From Halolamina pelagica (GTDB taxonomy: Archaea; Halobacteriota; Halobacteria; Halobacteriales; Haloferacaceae): DNA of 64,000 nucleotides. The translations under genes were made by a program, and so were the position numbers. Positions 34,628 through 44,649 of this stretch are shown here, in pieces; positions within the stretch are counted from its first letter, which is position 1; each line of letters starts with the position of its first letter. The notes under the pieces were generated by a model. The model had not been told where the DNA came from. It did not search any database and worked only from the letters and a program-made list of their open reading frames with translations. The stretch lies in assembly GCF_900115675.1 (NCBI RefSeq), contig NZ_FOXI01000004.1, positions 62,001 to 126,000 of the forward strand, given 5' to 3'.

Positions 34628-36987
34628 GCGGCGAGGAGAGCGTCATCGAGGCCGAGGGCGCGGTGCCGACGACCGCCGACGAGGGGGCGGCCGCGGGCGG
34701 CGAATCGGTCGGCGACAGCCCGCTCCGCCGCGAGGACGCACGCGCGCTCCGGGGCGAGACAACCTACACCGACGACTTCGGGCAGGAGGCCGCCGCGCTG
34801 GCGTTCGTCCGGAGCCCGCACGCCCACGCCGAGGTAGCGGGCATCGACACCGAGGCCGCCGAAGCGATCGACGGCGTCGTCGCCGTCTACACGTGGGGGG
34901 ATCTGGCCGAGAGCGATGCACCGATGCGGCTCCCGGTCCGGACGGGCCCGCTCGACTGCGAGGTGCCGGGCCACCCCGTGCTCGCCGCCGATCGCGTGCG
35001 CTACGACGGCCAGCCGGTCGCGGCGGTGGTCGCGAAGGACCGCTACGTCGCCGCGGACGGCGTCGAGGCCGTCGAAGTCGAGTACGACCCACTCCCGGTC
35101 GAGACCGACCCCGAGGCCGCCGCGAGCGAGGACGCGCCGACGCTGTTCGAGGACGCGCCGGACAACGTCGCCGCCGTGGGCGAGCTCGGCGACCGGGAGG
35201 CGACCGATCGCGCGTTCGCGGCGGCCGAGGAGGTCGTCAGCGTCGAACTGGAGAACAACCGCCTGATCCCCAGCGCGCTCGAACCCCGGGCGGCGCTTGC
35301 GGAGCACGACCGCACGGAGGGGTTCACGGTCACGATGACCAGCCAGTCGCCCCACGGCCACCGACGGAAGCTCTCGCACACCCTCGGCGTGCCGGAGCGA
35401 CAGATCCGCGTGATCTCGCCGGACGTCGGCGGCGGGTTCGGACACAAGGGCCACCACCACCCCGGCGAGGCGATGGCGGCGTGGGCCGCCCGTGAGCTGG
35501 GCGAGTCGGTGAAGTGGACCGCGACGCGCTCGGCCAACTACCGGGAAGGCGCCCACGGCCGGGACCACCGGACGACCGCCGAGTTGGCACTCGACGCCGA
35601 CGGCCGGTTCCGCGGCCTCCGGGTCGACACGCACGCCGGCATCGGCGGCTACGCGCTCGGGGGCGGCGGCGCGATGCCCGGCTGGTACGGCCGCCTGCTC
35701 GCCAGCCAGTACGAGATCCCGGCGATCTACTGCCGCTCGCGGTGCGTGTTCACCACGACGGCGCCGGTCCACTCCTACCGCGGCGCGGGCCGGCCGGAGG
35801 CGATCTACGTCACCGAGCGACTGGTCGACGTGGCCGCCGAGGAACTCGGCGCCGACCCGGTGGAACTCCGGCGGCGGAACTTCCTCGACCCGGACGGGTT
35901 CCCCCACGAGACGGCGGTGGGCGCGACCTACGACAGCGGGAACTACGAACCCACGCTCGAGTCGGCCGTCGACGCCGTCTCGGGGCTCCCGCGAGGCGGC
36001 GAGCGCGACGACGACGGCCGCCTGCGCGGCGTGGGGATCGCCAGCTACGTCGAGAGCACCGGCGGCGGCTTCGAGAGCGGCGTCGTCCGGGTCCATCCCG
36101 ACGGCGGCGTGACGGTCTCGGCGGGCACCCACGACCACGGGCAGGGTCACGGGACCATCTACGCCCAGATCGTCGCCGACGAACACCCGGTCGCCCCCGA
36201 GGAGATCGAGGTCGTGGAGGGTGACACCGACAAGATCCCCACGGGGACGGGGACGTTCGGCTCCCGGAGCACCGTCGTCGGCGGCAACGCCGTCGCCGAA
36301 AGTGCACAGGAAGTGTTCGGGAAAGCTCGAGAGATCGCGGCCCACGAACTCGACGCCGACCCCGGCGCGGTCGAGACGACCGACTCGGGGTTCCGGGTCG
36401 CCGACGGCGCGGGCGAGGGCAGCGACGCGGGGGATCAGCGTGTCTCGTTCGCCGAGGTGGCGGACCGGGCGTACGGCCGGGGGCTCCCTGAGGGGCTCTC
36501 GCCGGGGCTCGAGGCGACGACGTTCTACGAACTCGACAACACCGCCTACACGTTCGGTACCCACGCGGTCGCGGTGGCCGTCGATCCCGAGACCGGGGAG
36601 TACGAGGTCGAGCGCTACGTCGCCGTCGACGACTGTGGGGTCCGGGTCAACCCCCGGATCGTCGAGGGGCAGGTCCACGGCGGCGTCGCCCAGGGACTCG
36701 GACAGGCTCGCTCCGAGCGCGCGACCTACGGCGCTGACGGCGCGCTGGCGGCGTCGACGATGCTCGACTACGCGCTGCCGCGGGCGAGTGACTTGCCGGA
36801 CATCGAGACGCGGGCCCAGGAGACGCCCAGCCCGGACAACGAACTCGGCGTGAAAGGGATCGGCGAGGGCGGCACGGTCGCGGCGCCGCCGGCGCTGGTG
36901 AACGCGGTCGTCGACGCGGTTCCCGGCGTCGATCACCTCGACATGCCGGTTACCGCAGAACGGGTTCGAACGGCGATCGAGGACTGA
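34624..36987 (+). CDS. molybdenum hydroxylase, large (molybdopterin) subunit
   Basis: A 787-aa CoxL/XdhA-type subunit binding the Mo-cytosine/pterin cofactor. It contains VSPDVGGGFGHKGH-like pattern near residues 263-275, the active-site loop SYRGAGRPEAI and the catalytic Glu in GIGEGGTVAAPPALVNAV. The loop is not the AYXCSFR motif of true CO dehydrogenase, so this is a xanthine/aldehyde-oxidase-type hydroxylase; the substrate is unknown. A ~30-residue acidic N-terminal leader precedes the domain. Confidence 0.93.
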   Translation: MSGEESVIEAEGAVPTTADEGAAAGGESVGDSPLRREDARALRGETTYTDDFGQEAAALAFVRSPHAHAEVAGIDTEAAEAIDGVVAVYTWGDLAESDAPMRLPVRTGPLDCEVPGHPVLAADRVRYDGQPVAAVVAKDRYVAADGVEAVEVEYDPLPVETDPEAAASEDAPTLFEDAPDNVAAVGELGDREATDRAFAAAEEVVSVELENNRLIPSALEPRAALAEHDRTEGFTVTMTSQSPHGHRRKLSHTLGVPERQIRVISPDVGGGFGHKGHHHPGEAMAAWAARELGESVKWTATRSANYREGAHGRDHRTTAELALDADGRFRGLRVDTHAGIGGYALGGGGAMPGWYGRLLASQYEIPAIYCRSRCVFTTTAPVHSYRGAGRPEAIYVTERLVDVAAEELGADPVELRRRNFLDPDGFPHETAVGATYDSGNYEPTLESAVDAVSGLPRGGERDDDGRLRGVGIASYVESTGGGFESGVVRVHPDGGVTVSAGTHDHGQGHGTIYAQIVADEHPVAPEEIEVVEGDTDKIPTGTGTFGSRSTVVGGNAVAESAQEVFGKAREIAAHELDADPGAVETTDSGFRVADGAGEGSDAGDQRVSFAEVADRAYGRGLPEGLSPGLEATTFYELDNTAYTFGTHAVAVAVDPETGEYEVERYVAVDDCGVRVNPRIVEGQVHGGVAQGLGQARSERATYGADGALAASTMLDYALPRASDLPDIETRAQETPSPDNELGVKGIGEGGTVAAPPALVNAVVDAVPGVDHLDMPVTAERVRTAIED

Positions 36988-37032
36988 GCGGGCGGCTCAG
37001 TCGTCGAACTGCGCGGCTGACAGCGTGCCGTC

Positions 37033-37084
37033 ACCAGAAATCGGAGATTTCTGGTTGGCGAACGAGAGAGCGTCGCTCTCTCGT
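37033..37084. repeat. tandem perfect hairpins between convergent operons
   Basis: Two adjacent 10-bp perfect stems with 3-nt loops: ACCAGAAATC/GATTTCTGGT (37033-37042, 37046-37055, loop GGA) and ACGAGAGAGC/GCTCTCTCGT (37062-37071, 37075-37084, loop GTC). They lie between the convergent hydroxylase and Opp operons. They may be a bidirectional terminator or a REP-like intergenic repeat. Confidence 0.7.
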
Positions 37085-37090
37085 AAACGC

Positions 37091-38434
37091 TCAGTCGTCG
37101 GCCAGCGGCGCGCCGTGTTCGGTCTCGGGCTTGTTCCGCAGACAGGCCGAGAGGTGGCCGTTGCCGTGGTCGGTCTCCTGTGGCTCCTCCTCCTCGCAGG
37201 GGGTCGTGAACGCCGAGAGGCGGTCGTTCGCGTCCTCGATCCGGCCCTCGGCGAGCGCGTCGAGCGCGTCCTGGAGGACCGACTCCGCCTCGGGGTCGGA
37301 GAGCTCCTCGGCGAGGTCGAACTCCGTTCTGAGCTCGTCTTTGACCGTCTGGTTGTCGACGTTCGACAGGTCGTCGGCATCGAACGCGAGCGCCTCGCGG
37401 ACGCTCTCGGGGTCGATCTCGCCGCTCCGGACCCTGTCACGGAACGTCAGCACTGCGCGCCAGCGCTCCTGTTCGAGGTCGTACTCGTCGGACTGGATCA
37501 CCATGTGACATCGCGTGTGGAACCGGCAGCCCGACGGGGGGTTAGTGGGGCTCGGAACGGTCCCCTTGAGCTCGATGTTCTCCCGCTGTGCCGACGGGTC
37601 GGGACGGGGGATCGCCGACAGCAGCGCCTCCGTGTAGGGGTGCTGCGGGTTCCGGAACACCTCGTCGGTGTCGCCGATCTCGACGATCTCGCCCAGGTAC
37701 ATCACCGCGACCCGGTCACAGACCTCCCGAACCACGCTCATGTCGTGGCTGATGAACAGCATCGAGAGGCCGAACTCCTCCTGGATGTCGTTCAGCAGCG
37801 AGAGGATCTCCGCGCGGATCGACACGTCGAGCGCGGAGACCGGCTCGTCGGCGACGATGAACTCGGGGTTGAGCACGAGCGCGCGGGCCAGCGCGATCCG
37901 CTGTTTCTGCCCGCCGGAGAACTCGTGGGGGTAGCGGTCGTAGTAGTCCGCCTCCAGCCCCACCCGTTCGAGCAGGTCCTCGACGATCTCGCGGCGGCGC
38001 TCCTTGTCGGTCATCCCGTGGACCAGCAGGAGTTCGGCGACCGAACTCCCGACGGTCATCCGCGGGTCCAGGCTGGAGGAGGGGTCCTGGAAGATCATCT
38101 GGGCGTCCCGCCGGAACGCCTTCAGCTCCCCGTCGTCGAACTTGGTAACGTCGTTGGGGTGGGTGCCGTCCTCGTTGCGGGTACGGCCGCCCCGGCCGCC
38201 GCCGTTGAAGATGACCTCGCCGTCGGTGGCCTCCTCGAGCCGGATGATCGACGAGGCGGCGGTTGACTTCCCGCAGCCGGACTCGCCGACCAGGCCGAGC
38301 GTCTCCCCCTCGGCGATGTCGAAGCTGATGCCGTCGACGGCCTTTGCGGCGCCGACCTGCCGGGAGAGGATCCCCTCGGTGATCGGGTAGTGCTTCTTGA
38401 GGTTCCGGACCGAGAGGATGGGGTCCTCAGTCAC
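37091..38434 (-). CDS. oligopeptide-type ABC transporter, ATP-binding subunit (OppF-like)
   Basis: A 447-aa ATPase of the Opp/Dpp/Nik importer type. Walker A is [12 protein letters not shown]-loop in [10 protein letters not shown], signature [16 protein letters not shown], Walker [12 protein letters not shown]. Its C-terminal cysteine region begins [10 protein letters not shown] and ends at [10 protein letters not shown]...LSACLR, but ~95 acidic residues are inserted between these halves. The GTG at 38432-38434 was chosen because GGAGGTG lies 6 nt upstream; it overlaps the OppD gene by 8 nt. Confidence 0.92.
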   Translation of the reverse strand: MTEDPILSVRNLKKHYPITEGILSRQVGAAKAVDGISFDIAEGETLGLVGESGCGKSTAASSIIRLEEATDGEVIFNGGGRGGRTRNEDGTHPNDVTKFDDGELKAFRRDAQMIFQDPSSSLDPRMTVGSSVAELLLVHGMTDKERRREIVEDLLERVGLEADYYDRYPHEFSGGQKQRIALARALVLNPEFIVADEPVSALDVSIRAEILSLLNDIQEEFGLSMLFISHDMSVVREVCDRVAVMYLGEIVEIGDTDEVFRNPQHPYTEALLSAIPRPDPSAQRENIELKGTVPSPTNPPSGCRFHTRCHMVIQSDEYDLEQERWRAVLTFRDRVRSGEIDPESVREALAFDADDLSNVDNQTVKDELRTEFDLAEELSDPEAESVLQDALDALAEGRIEDANDRLSAFTTPCEEEEPQETDHGNGHLSACLRNKPETEHGAPLADD

Positions 38435-39470
38435 CGGAAACACCTCCGGTTACCGTGCCGTCCTCCTGCGTGAACTCGGTTTTCACCGTGGACGGGTCGT
38501 ACCCCTGCTGGTAGTGGACACACGAGACGGCGTGGGTGTCCGTCAGCGGCTCCTCGGGCGGCTGGTCGCCGGCGGTGCACTCCTCGACCGCGTAGTCACA
38601 CCGCGGCGCGAACCGGCAGCCGTCCGGCGGGTCGATCGGCGACGGGAGCGTTCCCGGGATCCCCTCGGCCGAGCGCGCCTGTCCGGGCAGACACTCGAGC
38701 AGCGCGCGGGTGTAGGGGTGGGAGGGGTCGTCGAAGATCTCCTCGACGGTGCCCCGCTCCATCACCTTCCCGGCGTACATCACGACCACGTGGTCGGCGA
38801 TCTGGGCGACGACCCCGAGGTCGTGGGTGACGAAGAGGATGCTCATGCTGTACTCCTCCTGGAGCTCCTCGAGCAGGTTCAGGATCTGGGCCTGCACCGT
38901 CACGTCCAGCGCCGTCGTGGGCTCGTCGGCGATCAGGAGGTCCGGGTTGGTGACCAGCGCCATCGCGATCATGACGCGCTGTTTCTGCCCGCCGGAGAAC
39001 TCGTGGGGGTAGTCGTCCAGCCGCGCGGCGGCGTTGGCGACACCCACGTCGTTGAGGAGTTCGATCGCCCGCTCGCGGGCCTCCTCCTCGGACGTGTCCG
39101 GCTCGTGGGTCTGGACCGCCTCGACGATCTGCCAGCCCACCGTGTAGCAGTGGTTGAGCGCGTCCTGCGGGTTCTGGAACACGTGGGCGATCCGGCCCCC
39201 GCGGATCTCCCGGAGCTCGGACTCGCTCAGGGACGTGATCTCCTGCCCGTCGAACCTGACGCTGCCCGTCACCTCGCCGGGCGGCGTGGGGACGATCCGC
39301 GTGATCGACTCGCTGGCGACGGTCTTCCCCGACCCGGACTCGCCGACGAGACAGACCGTCTCGCCCCTGGGTATCTCGAAGTCGATGCCGTCGACCGCGG
39401 TCAGTACGCCGTTGTCGGTATCGAACTCCGTCGTGAGTCCTTCCACCGAGAGTAGTGGTTCGTCAGTCAT
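38427..39470 (-). CDS. oligopeptide-type ABC transporter, ATP-binding subunit (OppD-like)
   Basis: A 347-aa ATPase. Walker A is [13 protein letters not shown], signature [16 protein letters not shown], Walker [13 protein letters not shown], and the C-terminal oligopeptide motif [15 protein letters not shown]...VSCVHY carries the conserved cysteines. It pairs with the OppF-like subunit as a heterodimer. Start and stop overlap neighbouring genes by a few nt, so the operon is tightly coupled. Confidence 0.93.
   Translation of the reverse strand: MTDEPLLSVEGLTTEFDTDNGVLTAVDGIDFEIPRGETVCLVGESGSGKTVASESITRIVPTPPGEVTGSVRFDGQEITSLSESELREIRGGRIAHVFQNPQDALNHCYTVGWQIVEAVQTHEPDTSEEEARERAIELLNDVGVANAAARLDDYPHEFSGGQKQRVMIAMALVTNPDLLIADEPTTALDVTVQAQILNLLEELQEEYSMSILFVTHDLGVVAQIADHVVVMYAGKVMERGTVEEIFDDPSHPYTRALLECLPGQARSAEGIPGTLPSPIDPPDGCRFAPRCDYAVEECTAGDQPPEEPLTDTHAVSCVHYQQGYDPSTVKTEFTQEDGTVTGGVSGD
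38441..38447 (-). promoter_or_regulatory. Shine-Dalgarno sequence of the OppF-like gene
   Basis: Minus-strand GGAGGTG, 6 nt upstream of the GTG at 38434, inside the end of the OppD-like gene. It decides the start over an in-frame GTG overlapping it at 38443. Confidence 0.6.
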
Positions 39471-40690
39471 TGTTCTGCCTCCGCGTCGGCTTCGGGGTTC
39501 AGTGCGTCGAGGAGCGCGTCCCCGAGGAAGTTGAACGCCAGGATGGTGAAGAACAGGAACAGCCCGGGGATCAGCGTGATCCACGGCGCGAACGCCAGGT
39601 CCGAGCGCCCCTGTGCGATCAGCACACCCCAGGAGGGGATCGTCGAGTCACCCAGCCCGAGGAACGCGAACTGCGCCTCGAAGAGGATGAACGACGGGAT
39701 CAGCAGCGTGATGTCGGTGACGATGCTGCTCGCGCTGTTGGGCATGATGTGCGAGCGGATCACCCGATACGTGCTCGCGCCGCTGAGCTGGACCGCCTTG
39801 ATGTACTCCTCCTCCGTTTTGGCCAGCGCGTTGCTCCGCACGTAGCGTGCGGTCCCCTCCCACGAGAACAGCGAGAAGAGGACGATGAACAGGAACAGGC
39901 TGGCCCCGTAGATGTAGAGGATCAGCAGGTAGAGGATGAACGTCGGGAACGACTGCTGGATGTCGACCCAGCGCATCAGGACCTCGTCGACGAGGCCGCC
40001 GGCGTACGCCGCGACCGTGCCGACGATGCTCCCGATCGTGACGACGAACAGCGTCGCGATGAAGCCGATCTTCATGCTGATCTGCATGCCGTAGACGATG
40101 ATCCGGAAGATGTCCTTCCCGTCACCGGTCGTCCCGAGCGGGTGCTCGAGCGACCCGTGACAGTCGCCCCCGGCGACCTCGCCGACACAGTTGATCGGGT
40201 ACACGTTGTTGATCTCCAGGAACATCGGGGGCTGGTACTTCGTCATCAGGTCGACCGTCGGCGCCTGGATGATCGCCGGGCCGATGACGCCGATGACGAA
40301 GATGAACAGCAGCCACCCGAGACTCGCCATCGCCGGGCGGTTGCGCTTCATGTCCCGCCAGTAGTACTTCGTCATCCGCGGGTTCTGGTAGAGCGGGAGG
40401 ATCATGTACGCCCCGAACAGGACGAGGGAGAACGCGAACAGCCAGTCGAGCTGAGTCACGTCGTACCCCCAGCCGATGACCTCGAACGTCGGAGTGTACT
40501 GGTTCCCGAAGTCCATCCCGATCGCGGCGTCCCACGTTCCCGTGACGAAGAAGTAGTCGAACGCCCAGACCGCGCCCATCAGCGCCGTTCCGATCGCGAC
40601 GATGATGAAGTTCGGCGAAATCTCGCGTTCGGACTCCTCGTCGATCTGGCCCCAGTCGATCTCGTCGAAGGATTGTCTATCCGTCGCCAT
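39467..40690 (-). CDS. oligopeptide-type ABC transporter permease (OppC-like)
   Basis: A 407-aa permease. The N-terminal part has hydrophobic helices near residues 29-47 and 85-105, followed by a family-typical extracytoplasmic loop. The C-terminal BPD_transp_1 domain shows the EAA-type cytoplasmic loop around EEEYIKAVQLSGASTYRVIR. The longer N-terminus fits OppC of haloarchaea. It overlaps the OppB gene by 1 nt and the OppD gene by 4 nt. Confidence 0.92.
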   Translation of the reverse strand: MATDRQSFDEIDWGQIDEESEREISPNFIIVAIGTALMGAVWAFDYFFVTGTWDAAIGMDFGNQYTPTFEVIGWGYDVTQLDWLFAFSLVLFGAYMILPLYQNPRMTKYYWRDMKRNRPAMASLGWLLFIFVIGVIGPAIIQAPTVDLMTKYQPPMFLEINNVYPINCVGEVAGGDCHGSLEHPLGTTGDGKDIFRIIVYGMQISMKIGFIATLFVVTIGSIVGTVAAYAGGLVDEVLMRWVDIQQSFPTFILYLLILYIYGASLFLFIVLFSLFSWEGTARYVRSNALAKTEEEYIKAVQLSGASTYRVIRSHIMPNSASSIVTDITLLIPSFILFEAQFAFLGLGDSTIPSWGVLIAQGRSDLAFAPWITLIPGLFLFFTILAFNFLGDALLDALNPEADAEAEQ

Positions 40691-41664
40691 TATCGGTCCT
40701 CGAAGCTGATCCGCGGGTCAAGCACTGTGTACACCAGGTCCTGGAGCAGGTTCCCGATGGTCGCCACGAAGGTGAAGAACAGGGTCGAACCCAGCACGAG
40801 GTTCGTGTCCTGTGCGACCACCGCGTCGTAGAGCGTCCGTCCCAGTCCCGGGATGCCGAACACCACCTCGACCAGCAGCGACGAGCCCGTGAAGATGGCC
40901 AGGAGGTAGCCCACCATCGTCGTCGACAGCGGGACCATCGTCGGCCGGATGACGTGTCGTGCGTAGATCCGGTAGGTCGAGACCCCCTTGGCCTTGGCCG
41001 TCTTGACGAAGTCCGCGTTCGCGTACTCCGCGGCCTCGTTGCGCGAGACGCGCATGATGGCGCCGATCGAGCCGGTGACGAGCACGAATATCGGTATCGT
41101 GAGCTGTATCACGTTCTGGACGCTGAACACCGGGACGCCCGTCTGGTAGACGATGGGGATCCATTCCAACTGGACCCCGAATATCAACAGCAGTATGATC
41201 CCGAAGAAGAAGTTCGGGATCGCGTAACCGAAGAACGCCACTCCGGTCGCTGCGTGGTCCCGCCAGCTGTACTGGTTAGCCGCGGAGTACACCCCCACGA
41301 TCGGCCCGATCAACACGGTCAGTATCGTCCACGGTACCGAGTACTGGACGGTGTAGTAGAGTGCGCTGACCAGCGCGGCCGTCACCGGCTGGTTGCGGGT
41401 GTTCGACCACCCCCACTCGAGCGTGTAGACGCCGACGACGTAGTCCATGAACCGGACGTGGAGCGGGCGATCGAGCTGGAGCTGTGCCTCCATTCGCTCC
41501 TCGGCCTCCGCGGGGTTCTCCCCGTCCATCGCTGCCTGTGTGACAGCCTGCTGGACCTGCGGGTTCGGCGCCGCCGTCATCAGTCCCCAGGTGATCGTCA
41601 CGATGATGAACGTCACGATGGCCGCCCACGCGACCCGTCGGACGATGTACCATTCCATTCCCAT
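40690..41664 (-). CDS. oligopeptide-type ABC transporter permease (OppB-like)
   Basis: A 324-aa permease with six predicted membrane helices; the EAA loop is near FVKTAKAKGVSTYRIYARHV. It forms the channel with the OppC-like subunit. The 196-base gap between this gene and the upstream binding-protein gene (43771-41861) contains no gene; it may carry a separate promoter or a processing site giving more binding protein than permease. Confidence 0.93.
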   Translation of the reverse strand: MGMEWYIVRRVAWAAIVTFIIVTITWGLMTAAPNPQVQQAVTQAAMDGENPAEAEERMEAQLQLDRPLHVRFMDYVVGVYTLEWGWSNTRNQPVTAALVSALYYTVQYSVPWTILTVLIGPIVGVYSAANQYSWRDHAATGVAFFGYAIPNFFFGIILLLIFGVQLEWIPIVYQTGVPVFSVQNVIQLTIPIFVLVTGSIGAIMRVSRNEAAEYANADFVKTAKAKGVSTYRIYARHVIRPTMVPLSTTMVGYLLAIFTGSSLLVEVVFGIPGLGRTLYDAVVAQDTNLVLGSTLFFTFVATIGNLLQDLVYTVLDPRISFEDR

Positions 41665-41860
41665 TGGTTATAACGACCTCATGTGTGTATCTCTGAAAGC
41701 TTCGACCGTCGTTTCGGCTGTATATCCATAATCCCCATCCGCGTGTGTACGTGTCGCAACCGTCGAACCGGTGTGTCCCGGTACGACATGATTACCACAT
41801 GTGTGTTTCGATGGATAGCTCGCTCGGGCGCTCAAAAAACGCCGAAGGCCCGCCGTGTCG

Positions 41861-43771
41861 TTACTCCTCTCGGTACCAGGCGGGGAAGTCCCAGCCGCTG
41901 AAGAAGTTCTCCTGCGGCCCGACGATGTCGGACGCGTACCCGGCACGGCTGCTCGGGAACGCGAGCATCCCCATGGGCTGGTCCTCGGCGATCTTGACGA
42001 AGATCTCGCTGAGGGTCTCGTTCAGTTCCTCGGTGGACTCGGCGCTGTTGGCCTCCTCCCACAGCGACGGGGCGTCCCAGGACGGGTAGTAGCCGTACGG
42101 GTTGTAGAAGGAGTCCTTGGCGAAGAACACCTCGGCCGTGAGCGGGTTGAGCGGGTAGGTGTTGAGCCCGTAGACGACGGTCATGTCCCACGGGTTCTTA
42201 CTCGTGGCCACGTCACGCGGACCGGCGTTGTAGGACCCGTTGGACCACTCGAGCTCGTCGGCGTTCTCGGGGATCTCCTGCTGCCAGTACTGGTTGGAGA
42301 ACTGCGAGCCCTGGATCGCGTTGACCTCGACGACGATCCCGGCGTTCTGCTCGAACTCCTGGGCGATGAACTCCGCCATCGAGCGCTCGGTGTTCTGGCC
42401 GGCGCTGTGGTAGAGCGTGATCGTACACTGGTCGCCCTCGGGGTTCAGGAGGCGGCCCTGGCCGTCGTAGCTGTAGTCGTACTCGACGTTGTCGATCGCC
42501 TCCTGGATCCGGCTCTGAGCGGCATCCTGGCCGTAGAGGTCGCCGGTCCCGTACTCCGGCACGTCGGCGTCGCTGGGGTACCACTTGGACCAGCGGGGCT
42601 GCCACGTGTACTCGACGTTGGCGTAGCCACGGAACACGCCCTCGACGAGCGTCTGCTTGTCGACGGCGCAGCCGAGCCCCTGGCGGAACTTCTTCTCGCG
42701 GAAGAGGTTGCCCGGGCCGGCGTTCCATCCGTTCTCACGCATGTTGTAAACGCAGACCTCGTTGTACGGCTGGGGCTGGAGGTACACGTTGACGTTGTCC
42801 AGGCCGTCGAACTCTTCGACGCGCTCGGGGGGGATCGAGGCGTAGTCGGTCTCCCCGGTCTCGAGCGCACCGAGGCGGGAGGCCTGCTCCTGCACGACCC
42901 GACTCTCGAGGGTCTCGAAGTAGGGCGCGTTCTCGAAGAGCTGGTTGATGTCGGTCGCCTCCTGCATGTAGTAGTCCTCGTTGCGGCTGTACGTCTGGCC
43001 GCTGGACCGGTTCCACTCATCGAGGGTGTAGGCGCCGAGGTTCCCGGCGAACTCGAGTTCGAGCAGTTCCTGGTCCTCCTGGAGGCCCTGGGAGTCCTCT
43101 TCGGCGACGTAGGGCTCAAGCAGATCCTTCGGGATCGGGTACATCAGCGGGTCGTACGTCGCCGGGTACAGCAGGTTCGCGCTCTCGAGCTCGATCTGGA
43201 ACTCGAACTCGCCCGTCTGCGTGATCGTGGTCGTCTCGGGCCAGGAACTGGAGGCCGACGTCGCTGCCCAGTCGGACTTGTGGACCTCCTGCACCAGGTA
43301 GACGAAGTCCTCGGCGGTGACCTGTCCGTAGTCGCCGCCGAACTGGAGGTTCTCCCGAACCTTCCCGGTCCACACCTTCCCACCGTCGTCGGTGGTCAGC
43401 TCGTAGAGCTGCGGGATCTGTTCGTTACCCGGACCGAACGTGTACCCCATGTCGAGGGCGTAGCCGATCAGCGTACCGGCGCCGGCCTCGGTGTTGTAGA
43501 GCGGGTTGAGGGTGTCGACCGGACTGGAGGTGACGGTGTTGAACGTGCCGCCGACCTCGGGGATCTCGACCTCGCCCTCGGGCGTGGGCGTGTCTTCGCC
43601 CATCGCGTCGCCCTCGGTGTCGGTCGGTGAGTCCGTCGCCGTGTCGGTGCCGTCGCCGCCCGTACAGCCGGCCATCCCGGCTGCACCGGCGACGCCGATG
43701 GCCTGCAGCCACCGACGACGGTTGATTCCTGGGTTGCTGTCGTCACCACGTCGTCCGTGAGGGTCAGACAT
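41861..43771 (-). CDS. Tat-exported substrate-binding lipoprotein of the Opp-type importer
   Basis: A 636-aa family-5 extracellular solute-binding protein. The signal NRRRWLQAIGVAGAAGMAGC combines a twin-arginine motif with a lipobox, after which a Thr/Asp linker anchors it to the outer face. Family-5 proteins bind peptides, nickel or other ligands. Its ligand is not evident. Strong position next to the molybdenum-hydroxylase genes hints at import of a substrate for that enzyme. A TATA-like element lies ~31 nt upstream of the start. Confidence 0.93.
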   Translation of the reverse strand: MSDPHGRRGDDSNPGINRRRWLQAIGVAGAAGMAGCTGGDGTDTATDSPTDTEGDAMGEDTPTPEGEVEIPEVGGTFNTVTSSPVDTLNPLYNTEAGAGTLIGYALDMGYTFGPGNEQIPQLYELTTDDGGKVWTGKVRENLQFGGDYGQVTAEDFVYLVQEVHKSDWAATSASSSWPETTTITQTGEFEFQIELESANLLYPATYDPLMYPIPKDLLEPYVAEEDSQGLQEDQELLELEFAGNLGAYTLDEWNRSSGQTYSRNEDYYMQEATDINQLFENAPYFETLESRVVQEQASRLGALETGETDYASIPPERVEEFDGLDNVNVYLQPQPYNEVCVYNMRENGWNAGPGNLFREKKFRQGLGCAVDKQTLVEGVFRGYANVEYTWQPRWSKWYPSDADVPEYGTGDLYGQDAAQSRIQEAIDNVEYDYSYDGQGRLLNPEGDQCTITLYHSAGQNTERSMAEFIAQEFEQNAGIVVEVNAIQGSQFSNQYWQQEIPENADELEWSNGSYNAGPRDVATSKNPWDMTVVYGLNTYPLNPLTAEVFFAKDSFYNPYGYYPSWDAPSLWEEANSAESTEELNETLSEIFVKIAEDQPMGMLAFPSSRAGYASDIVGPQENFFSGWDFPAWYREE

Positions 43772-43797
43772 GTGGTACTTCTGTTATCAGATATAGC

Positions 43798-43806
43798 AGA
43801 TAAAAC
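43798..43806 (-). promoter_or_regulatory. TATA-like element of the Opp operon
   Basis: Minus-strand GTTTTATCT centred 31 nt upstream of the ATG at 43771, in an AT-rich island; a repeated TATCTG motif lies between the element and the start. Confidence 0.5.
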
Positions 43807-44027
43807 TGTCGTTTGGTACCATGGGCCTTTCACCCACGGTTCACAGCGGTGCTTAGCTGGGCTACACGAGTCCGTTCGTTCACGCTGATCCCGTTTCGTA
43901 CAGGCTTCCTAACGACAGACCCGGCCCGTCGAACCGTGAGGACTAACCGCAGTACCTCCCCACCACGGAGTATGGAACCGCTAGTGGCGCAGGTGGGCGA
44001 CCAAGGAGATGGGGCCCGCCGGCGACG

Positions 44028-44642
44028 ATGAGCGAGCCCGCGCTGCTCGGCCTCATCACTGCGGCGGGGAAGTCCACCCGGATGGGCGGGTTCCCCAAGC
44101 CGCTGCTGACCGTCGACCGCCAGCGGTTCGTTGAGCGACTGATCGAGCAGTACCGCGAGGCCGGCGTCGACGACGTGGTCGTCGTACTCGGCTACGAGGC
44201 CGACGAGGTGCGATCGCGTGCCGACCTCTCGGGGGCGAGGGTCGTCGAGAACGAGCGCTACGAGGAGGGTATGCTCTCTTCCGTGCGCGCGGGCGTCCGC
44301 GAAGCGCAGGCGCTGGACGCCGACGGCCTACTGCTCTCGCCGGTTGACTACCCCGTCATCCCTGCCGCCGTGATCCGCACGGTGGTCGGCGCGTTCGCGG
44401 CCGACCGGACCGCCGACGTGATTCAGCCGACGACCGACGGCGAGCGGGGGCACCCGCCGCTGTTCGCCGCGTCGACGTTCGACGCGCTGTTGCACGATCC
44501 CGCCACCGAGGAGGAGGGCGCGCGGGCGGTGGTCTACGCCGACCAGACTGACACCCGCGAGGTACCGGTCGACGACGCGCGGATCTTCGTCGACGTCGAT
44601 ACGCCCGCGGCGTACTGGGAGGCAGTCAAGAAATACACCTGA
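44028..44642 (+). CDS. MocA-like molybdopterin cytidylyltransferase family protein
   Basis: A 204-aa nucleotidyltransferase. The nucleotide-binding motif LITAAGKSTRMGGFPKPLL is at the N-terminus, VVVVLGYEADEV follows and a metal-binding acidic residue is in LLSPVDYPVIP. MocA transfers CMP to molybdopterin, giving the MCD cofactor used by CoxL/xanthine-oxidase-type enzymes. Its nearness to the hydroxylase subunits supports this assignment; MobA (GMP) and other sugar nucleotidyltransferases are alternatives. Confidence 0.85.
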   Translation: MSEPALLGLITAAGKSTRMGGFPKPLLTVDRQRFVERLIEQYREAGVDDVVVVLGYEADEVRSRADLSGARVVENERYEEGMLSSVRAGVREAQALDADGLLLSPVDYPVIPAAVIRTVVGAFAADRTADVIQPTTDGERGHPPLFAASTFDALLHDPATEEEGARAVVYADQTDTREVPVDDARIFVDVDTPAAYWEAVKKYT

Positions 44643-44649
44643 GTTCGGG

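Noticed and set aside
34306-36936. An 876-codon minus-strand frame opposite the molybdenum hydroxylase large subunit
   Set aside because: The plus strand encodes the complete, motif-bearing subunit with overlapping operon starts; the antisense frame is a GC-skew artefact.
34624-36987. Aerobic carbon monoxide dehydrogenase large subunit
   Set aside because: The diagnostic AYXCSFR active-site loop is absent; the loop reads SYRGAGRPEAI, as in xanthine/aldehyde oxidase-type enzymes.
36995-37100. A target-site duplication (GCTCAGTCGTCG) marking a MITE insertion
   Set aside because: The repeat encodes the common C-terminal Asp-Asp-stop on one side and no terminal inverted repeats are present, so it may be chance; kept only as a remark in a finding.
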